DNA from: Gemmataceae bacterium
GTDB taxonomy: Bacteria > Planctomycetota > Planctomycetia > Gemmatales > Gemmataceae
Length of the DNA stretch: 43,100 bases
Direction of reading: 5' to 3'
Assembly (NCBI GenBank): GCA_022616435.1
Contig: JAKEET010000146.1
Location: 1-43,100, forward strand
In this document: positions 6,520 to 13,269 of the stretch, piece by piece
How the letters are laid out: each line of letters starts with the position of its first letter
Numbering within the stretch: the stretch's first letter is position 1
Notes under the pieces: model-generated
Told to the model about the DNA's origin: nothing
Database searches by the model: none
Seen by the model: only the letters and a program-made list of their open reading frames with translations
Program-made: the position numbers and the translations under genes

Positions 6520-8049
6520 GCGGATCTCGTCAATCAGCGCCTGCACGACGCCTTCCATGGTCGCCGTCGTTGCCTCGGCCGCGACCGGCAGGCCCAGGGC
6601 GTCCACCGCCGCGCTGGTCACCGGGCTGATGGTCGCCAGTTTCACACGGCCCGAGCGGATGTGTGACAGGCATGTATCATCAAGCCGAGTCAGCAGGGCG
6701 CGGGCGATGTTCGCGCTTGTCAACGTGATGCAGTCGATGTCGCCGCGCCGAAGCTGGTCGATGACTTCGGCGGCCAATTCCACGGCATCCGCCTGCGCGT
6801 ACACCGCCACCTGCTCGACCTGGCAATGCCCGGCGAGCAGCTCGCGCAGGATTTCCCGGCCGCGGTCGGCGCGGGCCAGGAGCACGCGCTGGCCCGGTTG
6901 AATCACCGCGCGCAACGCCGCCGCCAGGTCTTCGGATTGATACTTGGCGGGAACGAGATCCGGCTCGAGATGGAACGCCCGCAAGGCGTCCGCGGTCTTC
7001 GGCCCGATGGCGGCCAGCCGGATCTTGCCCAGGGCGCGGATGTCGAAGCCGAGCGCCCACAACCTGGCAAACAAGGCCTGCACGCCGTTGGCGCTGGTGA
7101 AGGCCAGCCAGTCGTAGTCGGCAAGCCGGCGGAGTGCGGCATCGACCGGGGCCCAATCGACAGGCTCGCGAATCTCGACCGTCGGCAGGACCACCGGAAC
7201 GGCGCCCAGCTCGATCAAACGCTCAACCAGCGCGCCCGCCTGTTGCCGCGGCCGGGTGACGAGGATGCGCCGGCTGAACAGCGGCAGGTTCTCGAACCAG
7301 GCCAGCTCGCTGCGGTGCGAGGCGACGGGGCCGACCAGGATCACGGCCGGGGCCGCCAGGCCTGCCGCCCGCGCCGCTTCAGGAAGGTCCGATAGCGCCG
7401 CGCTCACCGTTCGCTGCGTGCCGAGGGTCGCGTCCTGCACCGCGGCGGCCGGCGTCTGTCGGCTTTTACCCGCTTCGATCAGCGAGCGCACGACCGCGTC
7501 AAGCCGGGCCATCCCCATGTAGATCGCCAGGGTCCCCGGGAAACGGGCCAGGGCCGGCCAATCGAGCAGCGTCTCCGGCTTATCGGCCTGTTCGTGACCG
7601 GTGATGAACGCGACGGCGCTGGCCGACGCGCGATCGGTGAGCGGAATGCCCGCGAACGCCGCCGCCCCCAGGGCGGCGGTCACGCCGGGGATGATTTCGA
7701 AGGGAATGCCGGCCGCGCGCAGGGCGTGGGCTTCCTCGCCGCCGCGGCCGAACACGAGCGGGTCGCCCCCCTTGAGCCGGACCACGCGCCGGCCTTGCCG
7801 GGCGGCGGCGATCATCGCGTCGTGGATGGGCCCGCAGCGCTCGGCATGGGTCGCCGCCAGCTCGGTCACGCACCGGCGCAGGGCGCCGGGCGGCGCATGG
7901 TCGAGCATCGCGGCGGGAACCAGCTTGTCATAGAGCACCAGGTCGGCGCGGCGGAGACATTCGACCGCGCGAAGTGTGATGAGCCCCGGATGCCCGGGAC
8001 CGGCGCCGACCAGCGATACGAAACCGGTAGGAGTGTGGGACACCGCCAT
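6508..8049 (-). CDS. Uroporphyrinogen-III C-methyltransferase / uroporphyrinogen-III synthase fusion
   Basis: A bifunctional 513-aa tetrapyrrole enzyme. Residues 1-250 are a CobA/SUMT-type methylase: FVSLVGAGPGHPGLITLRA at the N-terminus, then VVRLKGGDPLVFGRGGEE and IIPGVTAALGAAAFAGIPLT. It makes precorrin-2 using SAM. Residues 260-510 are HemD: RRILVTRPRQQAGALVERL, DWLAFTSANGVQALFARL, and ITLTSANIARALLTRL. HemD cyclises hydroxymethylbilane to uroporphyrinogen III. The start is MAVSHTPTG at 8049; the open frame continues upstream but without domain content. The last residues (RGRG) and the stop lie inside an inverted repeat. No other heme genes adjoin it, though heme A synthesis genes lie 6 kb away. 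Confidence 0.93.
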   Translation of the reverse strand: MAVSHTPTGFVSLVGAGPGHPGLITLRAVECLRRADLVLYDKLVPAAMLDHAPPGALRRCVTELAATHAERCGPIHDAMIAAARQGRRVVRLKGGDPLVFGRGGEEAHALRAAGIPFEIIPGVTAALGAAAFAGIPLTDRASASAVAFITGHEQADKPETLLDWPALARFPGTLAIYMGMARLDAVVRSLIEAGKSRQTPAAAVQDATLGTQRTVSAALSDLPEAARAAGLAAPAVILVGPVASHRSELAWFENLPLFSRRILVTRPRQQAGALVERLIELGAVPVVLPTVEIREPVDWAPVDAALRRLADYDWLAFTSANGVQALFARLWALGFDIRALGKIRLAAIGPKTADALRAFHLEPDLVPAKYQSEDLAAALRAVIQPGQRVLLARADRGREILRELLAGHCQVEQVAVYAQADAVELAAEVIDQLRRGDIDCITLTSANIARALLTRLDDTCLSHIRSGRVKLATISPVTSAAVDALGLPVAAEATTATMEGVVQALIDEIRGRG

Positions 8050-8120
8050 GAGGTTGTTATAGGCTAGGCGAGCGGCGCGGCGTAAGCCCGCCGTGTTCCG
8101 CCTACCGCTCGGCTGCCGGA

Positions 8121-9251
8121 TCAGACCCCGACCAATTCGTGCTCTTCTTCCAGATCGGCCGTGTCGTCTTCCTGGCGGCCCCTGTACCAGCACAGCCAGA
8201 TGCCGAATTCGTAGAGCAGGCACATCGGCACCCACATGAACATCATGCTGAAGGCGTCGGTGGACGGGGTGATGAGCGCGGCGAACACCGCCATGGCGAA
8301 GTAGGCCATGCGGCGTTTTTCCTTGTACGCCTCGATGTCGAACAGGCCGATCATGAACAGGAAGAGCATGACGAGAGGCGTCTGGAAGGAGATGCCGAAG
8401 ACCACGGGCATGAAGATGGCGAAGCCGAGCCATTCGTTGAGGCGGAGGTCGGGTTGCACGCCCATCAATTCGTTGAACCATAAGAGGGCTTGGACCGCCT
8501 TCGGGATCACGAGGAACTGGCAGACGGCGCAGCCGGTGAGGAAAAGAAGCAAGCTGACCGGCAGGTACACGTTAACCAATCGCTTCTCGTGGGGATAGAG
8601 CCCGGCGGCAACGAACGCCCACACCTGATAGAACACCCAGGGGCTGGAGAGGACAAACCCCGCCATGATGGCGATCTTGAAATAGACAACGAAGGGCTCC
8701 TGGATGCTGAGCGACTTCAAGCTCGGCGGATTGGTCATCAACTGCGAGTCTTGAATCAGCTTGGCAAAGGCGATGGGGTCAGGCATGACCATGTCGAACT
8801 CTTGCCATCCTTCCTTGCCGACGATCTTCGGGTCCACGTCAAGATTCATCTCGTTGAGCCACTCGATCAACCTCGGCACCAGATTGGGCAGCACCGCCTT
8901 GGGATCCGGCGCCTTGGGCGCGATCTCGCGATCGCGCGGCTTGAGCCAGACGACCTGCCTGGCGTTGGGAAGACCCTTGATCTCGTTCTGCTGAAACTCG
9001 TTGCGCAGCTTCTCGATCCGTTGCGCGTAGTAGCGCTCGTAGTACCCCTTGAGCTCCCGGTCCACGGGCGCGGTGATGAACGTCAAGATGTGCCCCGCGG
9101 CAAACAGGCAGACGACCATGCACAGCACAAACCCCTTGATCGCCCGCATCAGGTGCGTGCGCAAATCTTCGATGTGCTCCCCGAACGTCATGCGCGTGTC
9201 GGCGAACATGTCGTCGGGATCGGCGTAGTCGTCGGTCTTCATGGCGGTCAT
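8121..9251 (-). CDS. tatC: Sec-independent protein translocase TatC
   Basis: TatC is the membrane receptor of the twin-arginine export pathway, which moves folded proteins across the inner membrane. The N-terminal TFGEHIEDLRTHLMRAI matches the conserved cytoplasmic segment before TM1. Later helices include FVLSSPWVFYQVWAFVAAGLYPHEKR, LRLNEWLGFAIFMPVVFGISFQTP and AALITPSTDAFSMMFMWVPM. The protein has about 376 aa against ~250 in E. coli; the excess is mainly a long hydrophilic insertion (about residues 50-165) between TM1 and TM2. The start could be at 9251 or three codons later; neither has a clear Shine-Dalgarno. A TATAGT-like -10 (complement of 9274-9279) lies just upstream. tatA/tatB are not in the window. 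Confidence 0.94.
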   Translation of the reverse strand: MTAMKTDDYADPDDMFADTRMTFGEHIEDLRTHLMRAIKGFVLCMVVCLFAAGHILTFITAPVDRELKGYYERYYAQRIEKLRNEFQQNEIKGLPNARQVVWLKPRDREIAPKAPDPKAVLPNLVPRLIEWLNEMNLDVDPKIVGKEGWQEFDMVMPDPIAFAKLIQDSQLMTNPPSLKSLSIQEPFVVYFKIAIMAGFVLSSPWVFYQVWAFVAAGLYPHEKRLVNVYLPVSLLLFLTGCAVCQFLVIPKAVQALLWFNELMGVQPDLRLNEWLGFAIFMPVVFGISFQTPLVMLFLFMIGLFDIEAYKEKRRMAYFAMAVFAALITPSTDAFSMMFMWVPMCLLYEFGIWLCWYRGRQEDDTADLEEEHELVGV

Positions 9252-9286
9252 CGAAGCCGGGCGGGATGAGATTACTATAAAACAAC

Positions 9287-9337
9287 AGCGAGTTCGCTCA
9301 CCGTGGACAGAATTCCACCACGGCAAGCGAACTCGCT
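9287..9337. repeat. Hairpin repeat upstream of tatC (AGCGAGTTCGCT arms)
   Basis: Arms 9287-9306 and 9318-9337 are complementary at 18 of 20 positions around an 11-nt loop. It lies about 40 nt upstream of the tatC start in a 325-nt divergent region. No other feature was seen in that interval. Confidence 0.75.
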
Positions 9338-9576
9338 GGTTTCCGTCAGCAATCGCTTCCTCGACCCTACCATTCTAGGGTCGGCGCGCCGCGTTCTCAA
9401 GCCGGCAAAGCCGACAAACTCGCAAGAAAACCTGGGCAAGCATCGCCAACCTTGCCGATTGTGCCGGTACCGGCCTTTGCCGGACCCGAATCCTGCAACT
9501 TTCCGCTCGCGTTCGCCTTGGCAAGCATGTCTTCAGGGCGCAGGGTGCTTATGATGTTGGTGAGTGGTGACCGACC

Positions 9577-9792
9577 ATGCGACGCTGCATTCTTATCGGA
9601 CTCGTCCTGCTCGCGGGCTGCCAAAACGTCGTCGGCCCGTTTCGGCGCCCGTCGGCCCGCGTGGACGATCCCCGTTTGAGCATTTCCGAGCAAGAAAAGC
9701 TAGGCCGGCAATTCTACGCCTTGCCCGATGAATCCCCCGAGGTGGCGCCCCATTCCGGCATCGCCCGGCCGGGGACCGACGCGGGGCGATAG
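9577..9792 (+). CDS. Small predicted lipoprotein
   Basis: A 71-aa protein with a textbook lipoprotein signal: MRRCILIGLVLLAGCQN, with lipobox LLAGC and the lipidated Cys at residue 15. The mature part of about 57 residues is polar and has no known domain. Short lipoproteins of this kind are common in planctomycetes. It is followed by a separately promoted toxin-antitoxin pair, so it is probably monocistronic. No clear ribosome-binding site. Confidence 0.65.
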   Translation: MRRCILIGLVLLAGCQNVVGPFRRPSARVDDPRLSISEQEKLGRQFYALPDESPEVAPHSGIARPGTDAGR

Positions 9793-9807
9793 AGTTCAGC
9801 GCGGGCT

Positions 9808-9836
9808 TTGCATTTCCTCTCGATTTCTGCTATCGT
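9808..9836 (+). promoter_or_regulatory. Sigma70-like promoter for toxin-antitoxin pair
   Basis: TTGCAT (9808-9813) and TATCGT (9831-9836) are separated by 17 nt, and the -10 is preceded by TGC (extended -10). It lies 24 nt upstream of the antitoxin start codon, which has AAGGGG at 9850-9855. Sequence match only. Confidence 0.5.
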
Positions 9837-9860
9837 GAAAGCATTCTCGAAGGGGAACTC

Positions 9861-10094
9861 ATGCTGAATTGGCGCGACTACATCGTCTGCGATGCTCAGG
9901 TCCTCGGTGGGAAGCCGGTGCTGAAGGGTACGCGCTTGTCGGTGGAGTTCGTCCTGCAACTCTTGGCAGCGGGATGGGGAACCGAAGATTTGCGGCAAAA
10001 CTATCCGAATTTGACCGAAGACCGGGTTCGTGCCGTGCTGGCGTTTGCGGCTGACACATTTCATAAAGAGCCGCCGTTGGGTACGCCGGCATGA
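9861..10094 (+). CDS. DUF433 antitoxin-like protein
   Basis: A 77-aa DUF433 protein. The pattern YIVCDAQVLGGKPVLKGTRL, then VEFVLQLLAAGWGTEDLRQN and YPNLTEDRVRAVLAFAAD, is the family hallmark: an N-terminal beta hook followed by a winged-helix-like fold. DUF433 proteins are usually antitoxins that neutralise a neighbouring PIN-like toxin and bind their own promoter. The stop overlaps the start of the next gene by 4 bp (ATGA), indicating translational coupling. Autoregulation is an inference from family behaviour. Confidence 0.88.
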   Translation: MLNWRDYIVCDAQVLGGKPVLKGTRLSVEFVLQLLAAGWGTEDLRQNYPNLTEDRVRAVLAFAADTFHKEPPLGTPA

Positions 10095-10471
10095 GCGAGC
10101 GATACCTTGCGAACGAGAACTTTCCGGCCGCCGTCGTAAACCGATTACGCCAGCAAGGCGACGATGTGCTCTACGCGGCTGAATCATTGGTCGGCGCGAC
10201 CGATCCCCTCATCTTGCAAACGGCGCTAGCGGAAGATCGCGTTGTCTTGACGTTTGATCTCGATTTCGGAGAGTTGGTTTTTCGTCAACGGCAGCCGCCG
10301 GCGCCAGGAATCGTGCTGTTCCGGTTGCAGCACCTACCCCCCGCAGCCATGTTGACGCAGCTGGATTCGTTCCTTGGGACGGCTCCGCGCTTGCGCGGTC
10401 TCTACACAGTCGTCAGCCCTGGTCAATGCCGGCAAGCTCCGCTGCCAGCGAGCGGACCGGCAGCCCCGTAG
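10091..10471 (+). CDS. DUF5615 PIN-like toxin
   Basis: A 126-aa protein of the DUF5615 PIN-like family. Acidic residues expected for a Mg-dependent nuclease are present: LANENFP near the N-terminus (Glu), ATDPLILQTALAEDRVVLTF in the centre (Asp), and DLDFGELVF. PIN-like toxins usually cleave RNA, but the activity of this subgroup is less well established. It overlaps the DUF433 gene by 4 bp and so forms a type II toxin-antitoxin operon. The final ~15 residues look unconserved. The amidinotransferase-fold gene starts 13 nt later and may be read through. Confidence 0.85.
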   Translation: MSERYLANENFPAAVVNRLRQQGDDVLYAAESLVGATDPLILQTALAEDRVVLTFDLDFGELVFRQRQPPAPGIVLFRLQHLPPAAMLTQLDSFLGTAPRLRGLYTVVSPGQCRQAPLPASGPAAP

Positions 10472-10483
10472 GCCGAGGACGCC

Positions 10484-11311
10484 ATGCCGACGCCGCGCAT
10501 CTTGATGTGTCCACCCGATTTCTACGGGATCGAGTACGAGATCAATCCGTGGATGAGCCGGTCGCGCGGCAGCACGCCGGAGCGGGCCCACGCCCAGTGG
10601 CGCGGGCTCCACGACACGCTCGTGAAGCTGGGCGTCCAGGTGGAACTGCTGACGCCGCAGCCGGGACTGCCGGACCTGGTGTTCACCGCGAATGCGGGGC
10701 TCGTGTTCGGGCAGCGCTTCTTCAGCTCGCGCTTTCGCCACGAGGTCCGCGCCCGCGAATCGCCCTGCTTCGACGCCTGGTTCGCCGGGCACGGCTTCAC
10801 CGTCGAGCACCTTCCCGACGGCATGTTCTTCGAAGGGGCCGGCGACGCCCTCTTTTGCGGGCCCACGCTGTTCGCCGGCTACCGGATCCGCAGCGACGCG
10901 GCCAGCCATCAGCACCTGGGCAAAACGCTCAACCGCCTGGTGTTGCCGCTGGAGCTGGTCGATCGCCGCTTCTACCATCTCGACACGTGCTTCTGTCCGG
11001 TGGTGCCCGGCAGGGCGATCTACTTTCCCGAGGCTTTCGACCATTATGGCCAGCGCGTCCTGGAAACGCACATCGACAAGCTGCTGCCGGTGGTCGAAGC
11101 CGAGGCGGCCCGGTTCGCGTGCAATGCCGTGGTCGTCGGCAAGACGGTGATCGTCAACGCCGGCAGCGAGCGGCTCGCGGCCGACCTGCGCGGCTGGGGC
11201 TTTGACGTGATCTTCCTGGAACTGGACGAGTTCATCAAAGCCGGCGGCAGCGCGAAATGCTTGACATTGCGCCTGGACGGCGAAGACGCGGCGGCGTGGG
11301 ATGTAGGATAG
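10484..11311 (+). CDS. Amidinotransferase-fold enzyme (DDAH / arginine deiminase-related)
   Basis: A 275-aa single-domain protein of the guanidino-group-modifying superfamily. Key catalytic features are visible: FTANAGLV near residue 67, FEGAGDALF with the acidic pair Glu117/Asp121, His165 in FYHLDTCFCPV, and the nucleophile Cys259 in GGSAKCLTLRL. Members hydrolyse arginine or methylarginines, or transfer amidino groups through a covalent Cys adduct. The compact size and FYHLDT motif favour a hydrolase such as dimethylargininase or an arginine-consuming relative; the substrate cannot be fixed from sequence. No signal peptide, so cytosolic. It starts 13 nt after the toxin gene. Confidence 0.85.
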   Translation: MPTPRILMCPPDFYGIEYEINPWMSRSRGSTPERAHAQWRGLHDTLVKLGVQVELLTPQPGLPDLVFTANAGLVFGQRFFSSRFRHEVRARESPCFDAWFAGHGFTVEHLPDGMFFEGAGDALFCGPTLFAGYRIRSDAASHQHLGKTLNRLVLPLELVDRRFYHLDTCFCPVVPGRAIYFPEAFDHYGQRVLETHIDKLLPVVEAEAARFACNAVVVGKTVIVNAGSERLAADLRGWGFDVIFLELDEFIKAGGSAKCLTLRLDGEDAAAWDVG

Positions 11312-11339
11312 GATTCCGATCCTGTCCGTTTTTGTTGGG

Positions 11340-11612
11340 CTATCCCACGTGATTGCGTTGTTGCTGCGCCTGCCGGTACGCTTCGTTCTTCTTGCAGCCG
11401 CGATAGATGAGGAAGCCGACGCAGCCGAGCGTGATGTACGGGACGCTGACCATCAGGTAGATGCTCTGGTTGTAACTTGCCGGCAGGTTGTCCTTGTCGT
11501 CCTCCGAACCGGAGGTCGCGATCGCTTCCTTTCAGGAAGGGCACGCGAACGCCGGCGGCGCCCAGGCGAGGGCGATCACCAGCGCGGCCAGCAGTGCTCG
11601 CAACCAGTTCAT
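11340..11612 (-). CDS. Candidate selenoprotein: small exported membrane protein with in-frame TGA (CPSU motif)
   Basis: Read directly from DNA: 90 codons plus TAG stop, with TGA at codon 27 (11532-11534). Before the TGA: MNWLRALLAALVIALAWAPP then AFACPS, a signal peptide followed at once by Cys-Pro-Ser. After it: KEAIATSGSEDD, a polar stretch, and a helix SIYLMVSVPYITLGCVGFLI ending RGCKK. Frame, GC-rich third positions and domain logic are continuous across the TGA. Reading TGA as selenocysteine gives a C-x-x-U redox or metal motif just outside the membrane, the classic Sec context. It is the last gene of the cytochrome oxidase cluster, 95 nt after the SCO-DUF420 gene, so a role in copper delivery or thiol redox during oxidase assembly is inferred. 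TGA is otherwise a normal stop here (for example rpsU). Alternative: a recent nonsense mutation of a CPSC protein. Confidence 0.6.
11499..11517 (-). promoter_or_regulatory. Possible bacterial SECIS hairpin after in-frame TGA
   Basis: On the minus strand, 16 nt after the TGA, CCUCCG-GUU-CGGAGG forms a 6-bp stem with a GUU loop (or 5 bp with loop GGUUC), centred on 11501-11515. The distance to the TGA and the G-U in the loop resemble the general bSECIS layout (loop roughly 16-37 nt downstream). The hairpin lies inside the coding sequence, as bacterial SECIS elements do. Recognition by SelB is untested. Confidence 0.5.
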
Positions 11613-11649
11613 CATGATCTCAATCCCAACATCCGAATCGACGAACAAC

Positions 11650-11670
11650 GGCTTGCCGTTTAGCGCTCGC
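11650..11670. repeat. Single arm of GCTTGCCGT-type repeat
   Basis: GCTTGCCGTTTAGCGCTCGC matches the left arms at 4357-4376 and 40840-40860. No complementary arm is present nearby, so this looks like a truncated copy in the spacer between the SCO-DUF420 gene and the TGA-containing gene. Confidence 0.6.
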
Positions 11671-11706
11671 CGCGAAACATCAGCACGCGCCTATTCTATC
11701 CCCGCC

Positions 11707-12717
11707 TCAATACGGCGGATAGACCTGATACAAGAGCACGTACACCACCACTCCCGTGACCGACACGTACAGCCACATCGGCAGCGTCCAGCGCGCCACC
11801 CGCACGTGCCGCGGCCGGCGGTCGCGCAGGCCCTGGTAGGCCACGTACAGCGCCAGCGGCGCGACCAGCGCGGCGAGGACCGTGTGCGTCAACAAGATCG
11901 TGAAATACGCCGGCCGCACCCAGCCCTCGCCGCGAAACCGCGTCGGCTGGCCGTCGAGCACGGCGAAATGGAAGTACAGATAACCCGCGAGGAACGCCGC
12001 CGACGTCGCCAGCGCCAGCAGCATGCACGCCTTGTGCAGCGTTTCGCGACGCCGCTTGATCGCGATCCAGCCAAGGATCAAGAGCGCCGTGCTGAGGCTG
12101 TTGAGCACCGCGTTCTGCGCCGGCAGCCAGTAGCGCTCGGCCGCGACCCGGCGCGCGTGGGCGACCAGGGCCGGCACGTTGGCGGCGTCCGTGCCGTCCA
12201 CGTAGCCGCGCATGATGCCCTGGCGATCGACGACAACCAGGCTCTTCGAATGATCGATTTCGTAGCCGGGCTTGGCATCCGGATTGCGCACCGCGGTTTG
12301 AAAAAACGACTCTTGAACGATTGCCAGCACATCATCGCTCTTGCTGGACGCAGTGAGGAACAGCCACTGCTTCGGATCGGCCTGATGGTCCTGTGCGAAC
12401 TGCTGGAGAAGGGCGGGATCGTCGCCGGTCAGCGCGATGCTCACCAGCACGATGTCGGGCTTGCCGGCCACGGCTTCTTGAACTTTCCGCATGGTCGGCA
12501 CGGTCTTGGTGCACACACCCTGGCAGGTGGGATAGAAGAAATGCGCGATCCAGACCTTGCCGCGCAGGTCCTCGCGGCTGACGGTCGCGCCGCCGCGTTC
12601 GGTCAAGACGAACGGTCCGATCTGGAGCGGCTGCGGCAACAACGAGAACTCGGCGGCGGCCAGCGGCGCGCCCGGCCAGGCAAGCCCAAGGAGAACGACG
12701 AGGCGAAGCGAACGCAT
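11707..12717 (-). CDS. SCO1/SenC copper chaperone fused to DUF420 membrane domain
   Basis: A 336-aa fusion. A signal peptide (MRSLRLVVLLGLAWPGAPLA) leads into a thioredoxin-fold SCO domain, with the copper-binding CQGVC (CxxxC) in FFYPTCQGVCTKTVPTMRK and the distal His in YEIDHSKSLVVVD. SCO proteins deliver copper to, or reduce, the CuA site of oxidase subunit II. After about residue 210 come four hydrophobic helices resembling DUF420, a family often found in oxidase loci, starting NAVLNSLSTALLILGW and ending VTGVVVYVLLYQVYPPY. It lies downstream of subunit IV in the oxidase cluster. Fusion of the two parts couples copper delivery to a membrane anchor. Confidence 0.92.
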   Translation of the reverse strand: MRSLRLVVLLGLAWPGAPLAAAEFSLLPQPLQIGPFVLTERGGATVSREDLRGKVWIAHFFYPTCQGVCTKTVPTMRKVQEAVAGKPDIVLVSIALTGDDPALLQQFAQDHQADPKQWLFLTASSKSDDVLAIVQESFFQTAVRNPDAKPGYEIDHSKSLVVVDRQGIMRGYVDGTDAANVPALVAHARRVAAERYWLPAQNAVLNSLSTALLILGWIAIKRRRETLHKACMLLALATSAAFLAGYLYFHFAVLDGQPTRFRGEGWVRPAYFTILLTHTVLAALVAPLALYVAYQGLRDRRPRHVRVARWTLPMWLYVSVTGVVVYVLLYQVYPPY

Positions 12718-12731
12718 CGGAACTCACTCTC

Positions 12732-12822
12732 GGCGAGCGTCGCGGCGTGAGCCCGACGCGCTTGGCATGAGCCGACGTGCTTGCCGGGACGTCCACGTCG
12801 GGCTGACGCCGCGACGCTCGCC
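12732..12822. repeat. Long hairpin between subunit IV and SCO genes
   Basis: Arms 12732-12758 and 12796-12822 are complementary at 26 of 27 positions (core GGCGAGCGTCGCGGCGTGAG). It lies between two codirectional genes of the oxidase cluster, so it may attenuate transcription or protect the 3' end of upstream mRNA. Function inferred from position only. Confidence 0.8.
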
Positions 12823-12834
12823 CTGTCCAGCATC

Positions 12835-13239
12835 TTAACGCCAGCCCAGGACGCCGTCGGGCAAGAACACGATGATCATCATCACGCACATGATGACGAC
12901 GGGGATCATGATGCAGTACACCTTGCCCCAGTCGGCTTTCAGGTGCATGAAAATGTAGGCGACGCAGCCCGCCTTGATGATGGCGACGATCATGATGACC
13001 GTGGCGCTGGTCATCGGACTGATGATGCCGCCGCGAACCAGCTCGTTGAAGACGAACGAGATCGCGGTGAAGACGCACAGCGCGATGAAGATCGCGATGT
13101 AGGAGCGGAAGTGCGCCGCCGCGTCATCGGCATGCCCGTGGGCGTCGCCGCCATGGCTATGGCTGTGCTCGCCATGGCTGTGATCGCCGTGACTGTGGCT
13201 GTGGTCGCCGTGACTGTGATCGTGATGTTGTTCCGACAT
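12835..13239 (-). CDS. Cytochrome c oxidase subunit IV, His-rich N-terminus
   Basis: A 134-aa protein of the bacterial cytochrome oxidase subunit IV (CtaF/CyoD-like) family. Three hydrophobic helices are visible: SYIAIFIALCVFTAISFVF, SATVIMIVAIIKAGCVAYIF and YCIMIPVVIMCVMMIIVFLP, with the family motif FMHLK after helix 2. The first ~45 residues are a His/Ser/Gly/Asp run of HSHGDHSHSHG type, suited to metal binding. The start is the ATG at 13239, with GGAG about 7 nt upstream; an in-frame start 7 codons earlier is less likely. Located directly after coxC. Subunit IV usually aids assembly or stability of the oxidase. Confidence 0.88.
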   Translation of the reverse strand: MSEQHHDHSHGDHSHSHGDHSHGEHSHSHGGDAHGHADDAAAHFRSYIAIFIALCVFTAISFVFNELVRGGIISPMTSATVIMIVAIIKAGCVAYIFMHLKADWGKVYCIMIPVVIMCVMMIIVFLPDGVLGWR

Positions 13240-13269
13240 CGCAGCTCCGGGTAAATCCAACGGCCAGAA

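Noticed and set aside
11044..11544. 166-codon minus-strand frame overlapping the TGA-containing gene
   Set aside because: It uses another frame, covers the amidinotransferase gene antisense, and lacks a signal peptide or known motif; the frame with the in-frame TGA has coherent protein features instead.
11488..12750. 420-codon plus-strand frame opposite the SCO-DUF420 gene
   Set aside because: Antisense shadow; His/Arg-rich translation without domain.
12781..13254. Plus-strand frame with His/Asp repeats opposite subunit IV
   Set aside because: Complement of the His-rich coding repeats; the minus-strand protein has three helices and a ribosome-binding site.
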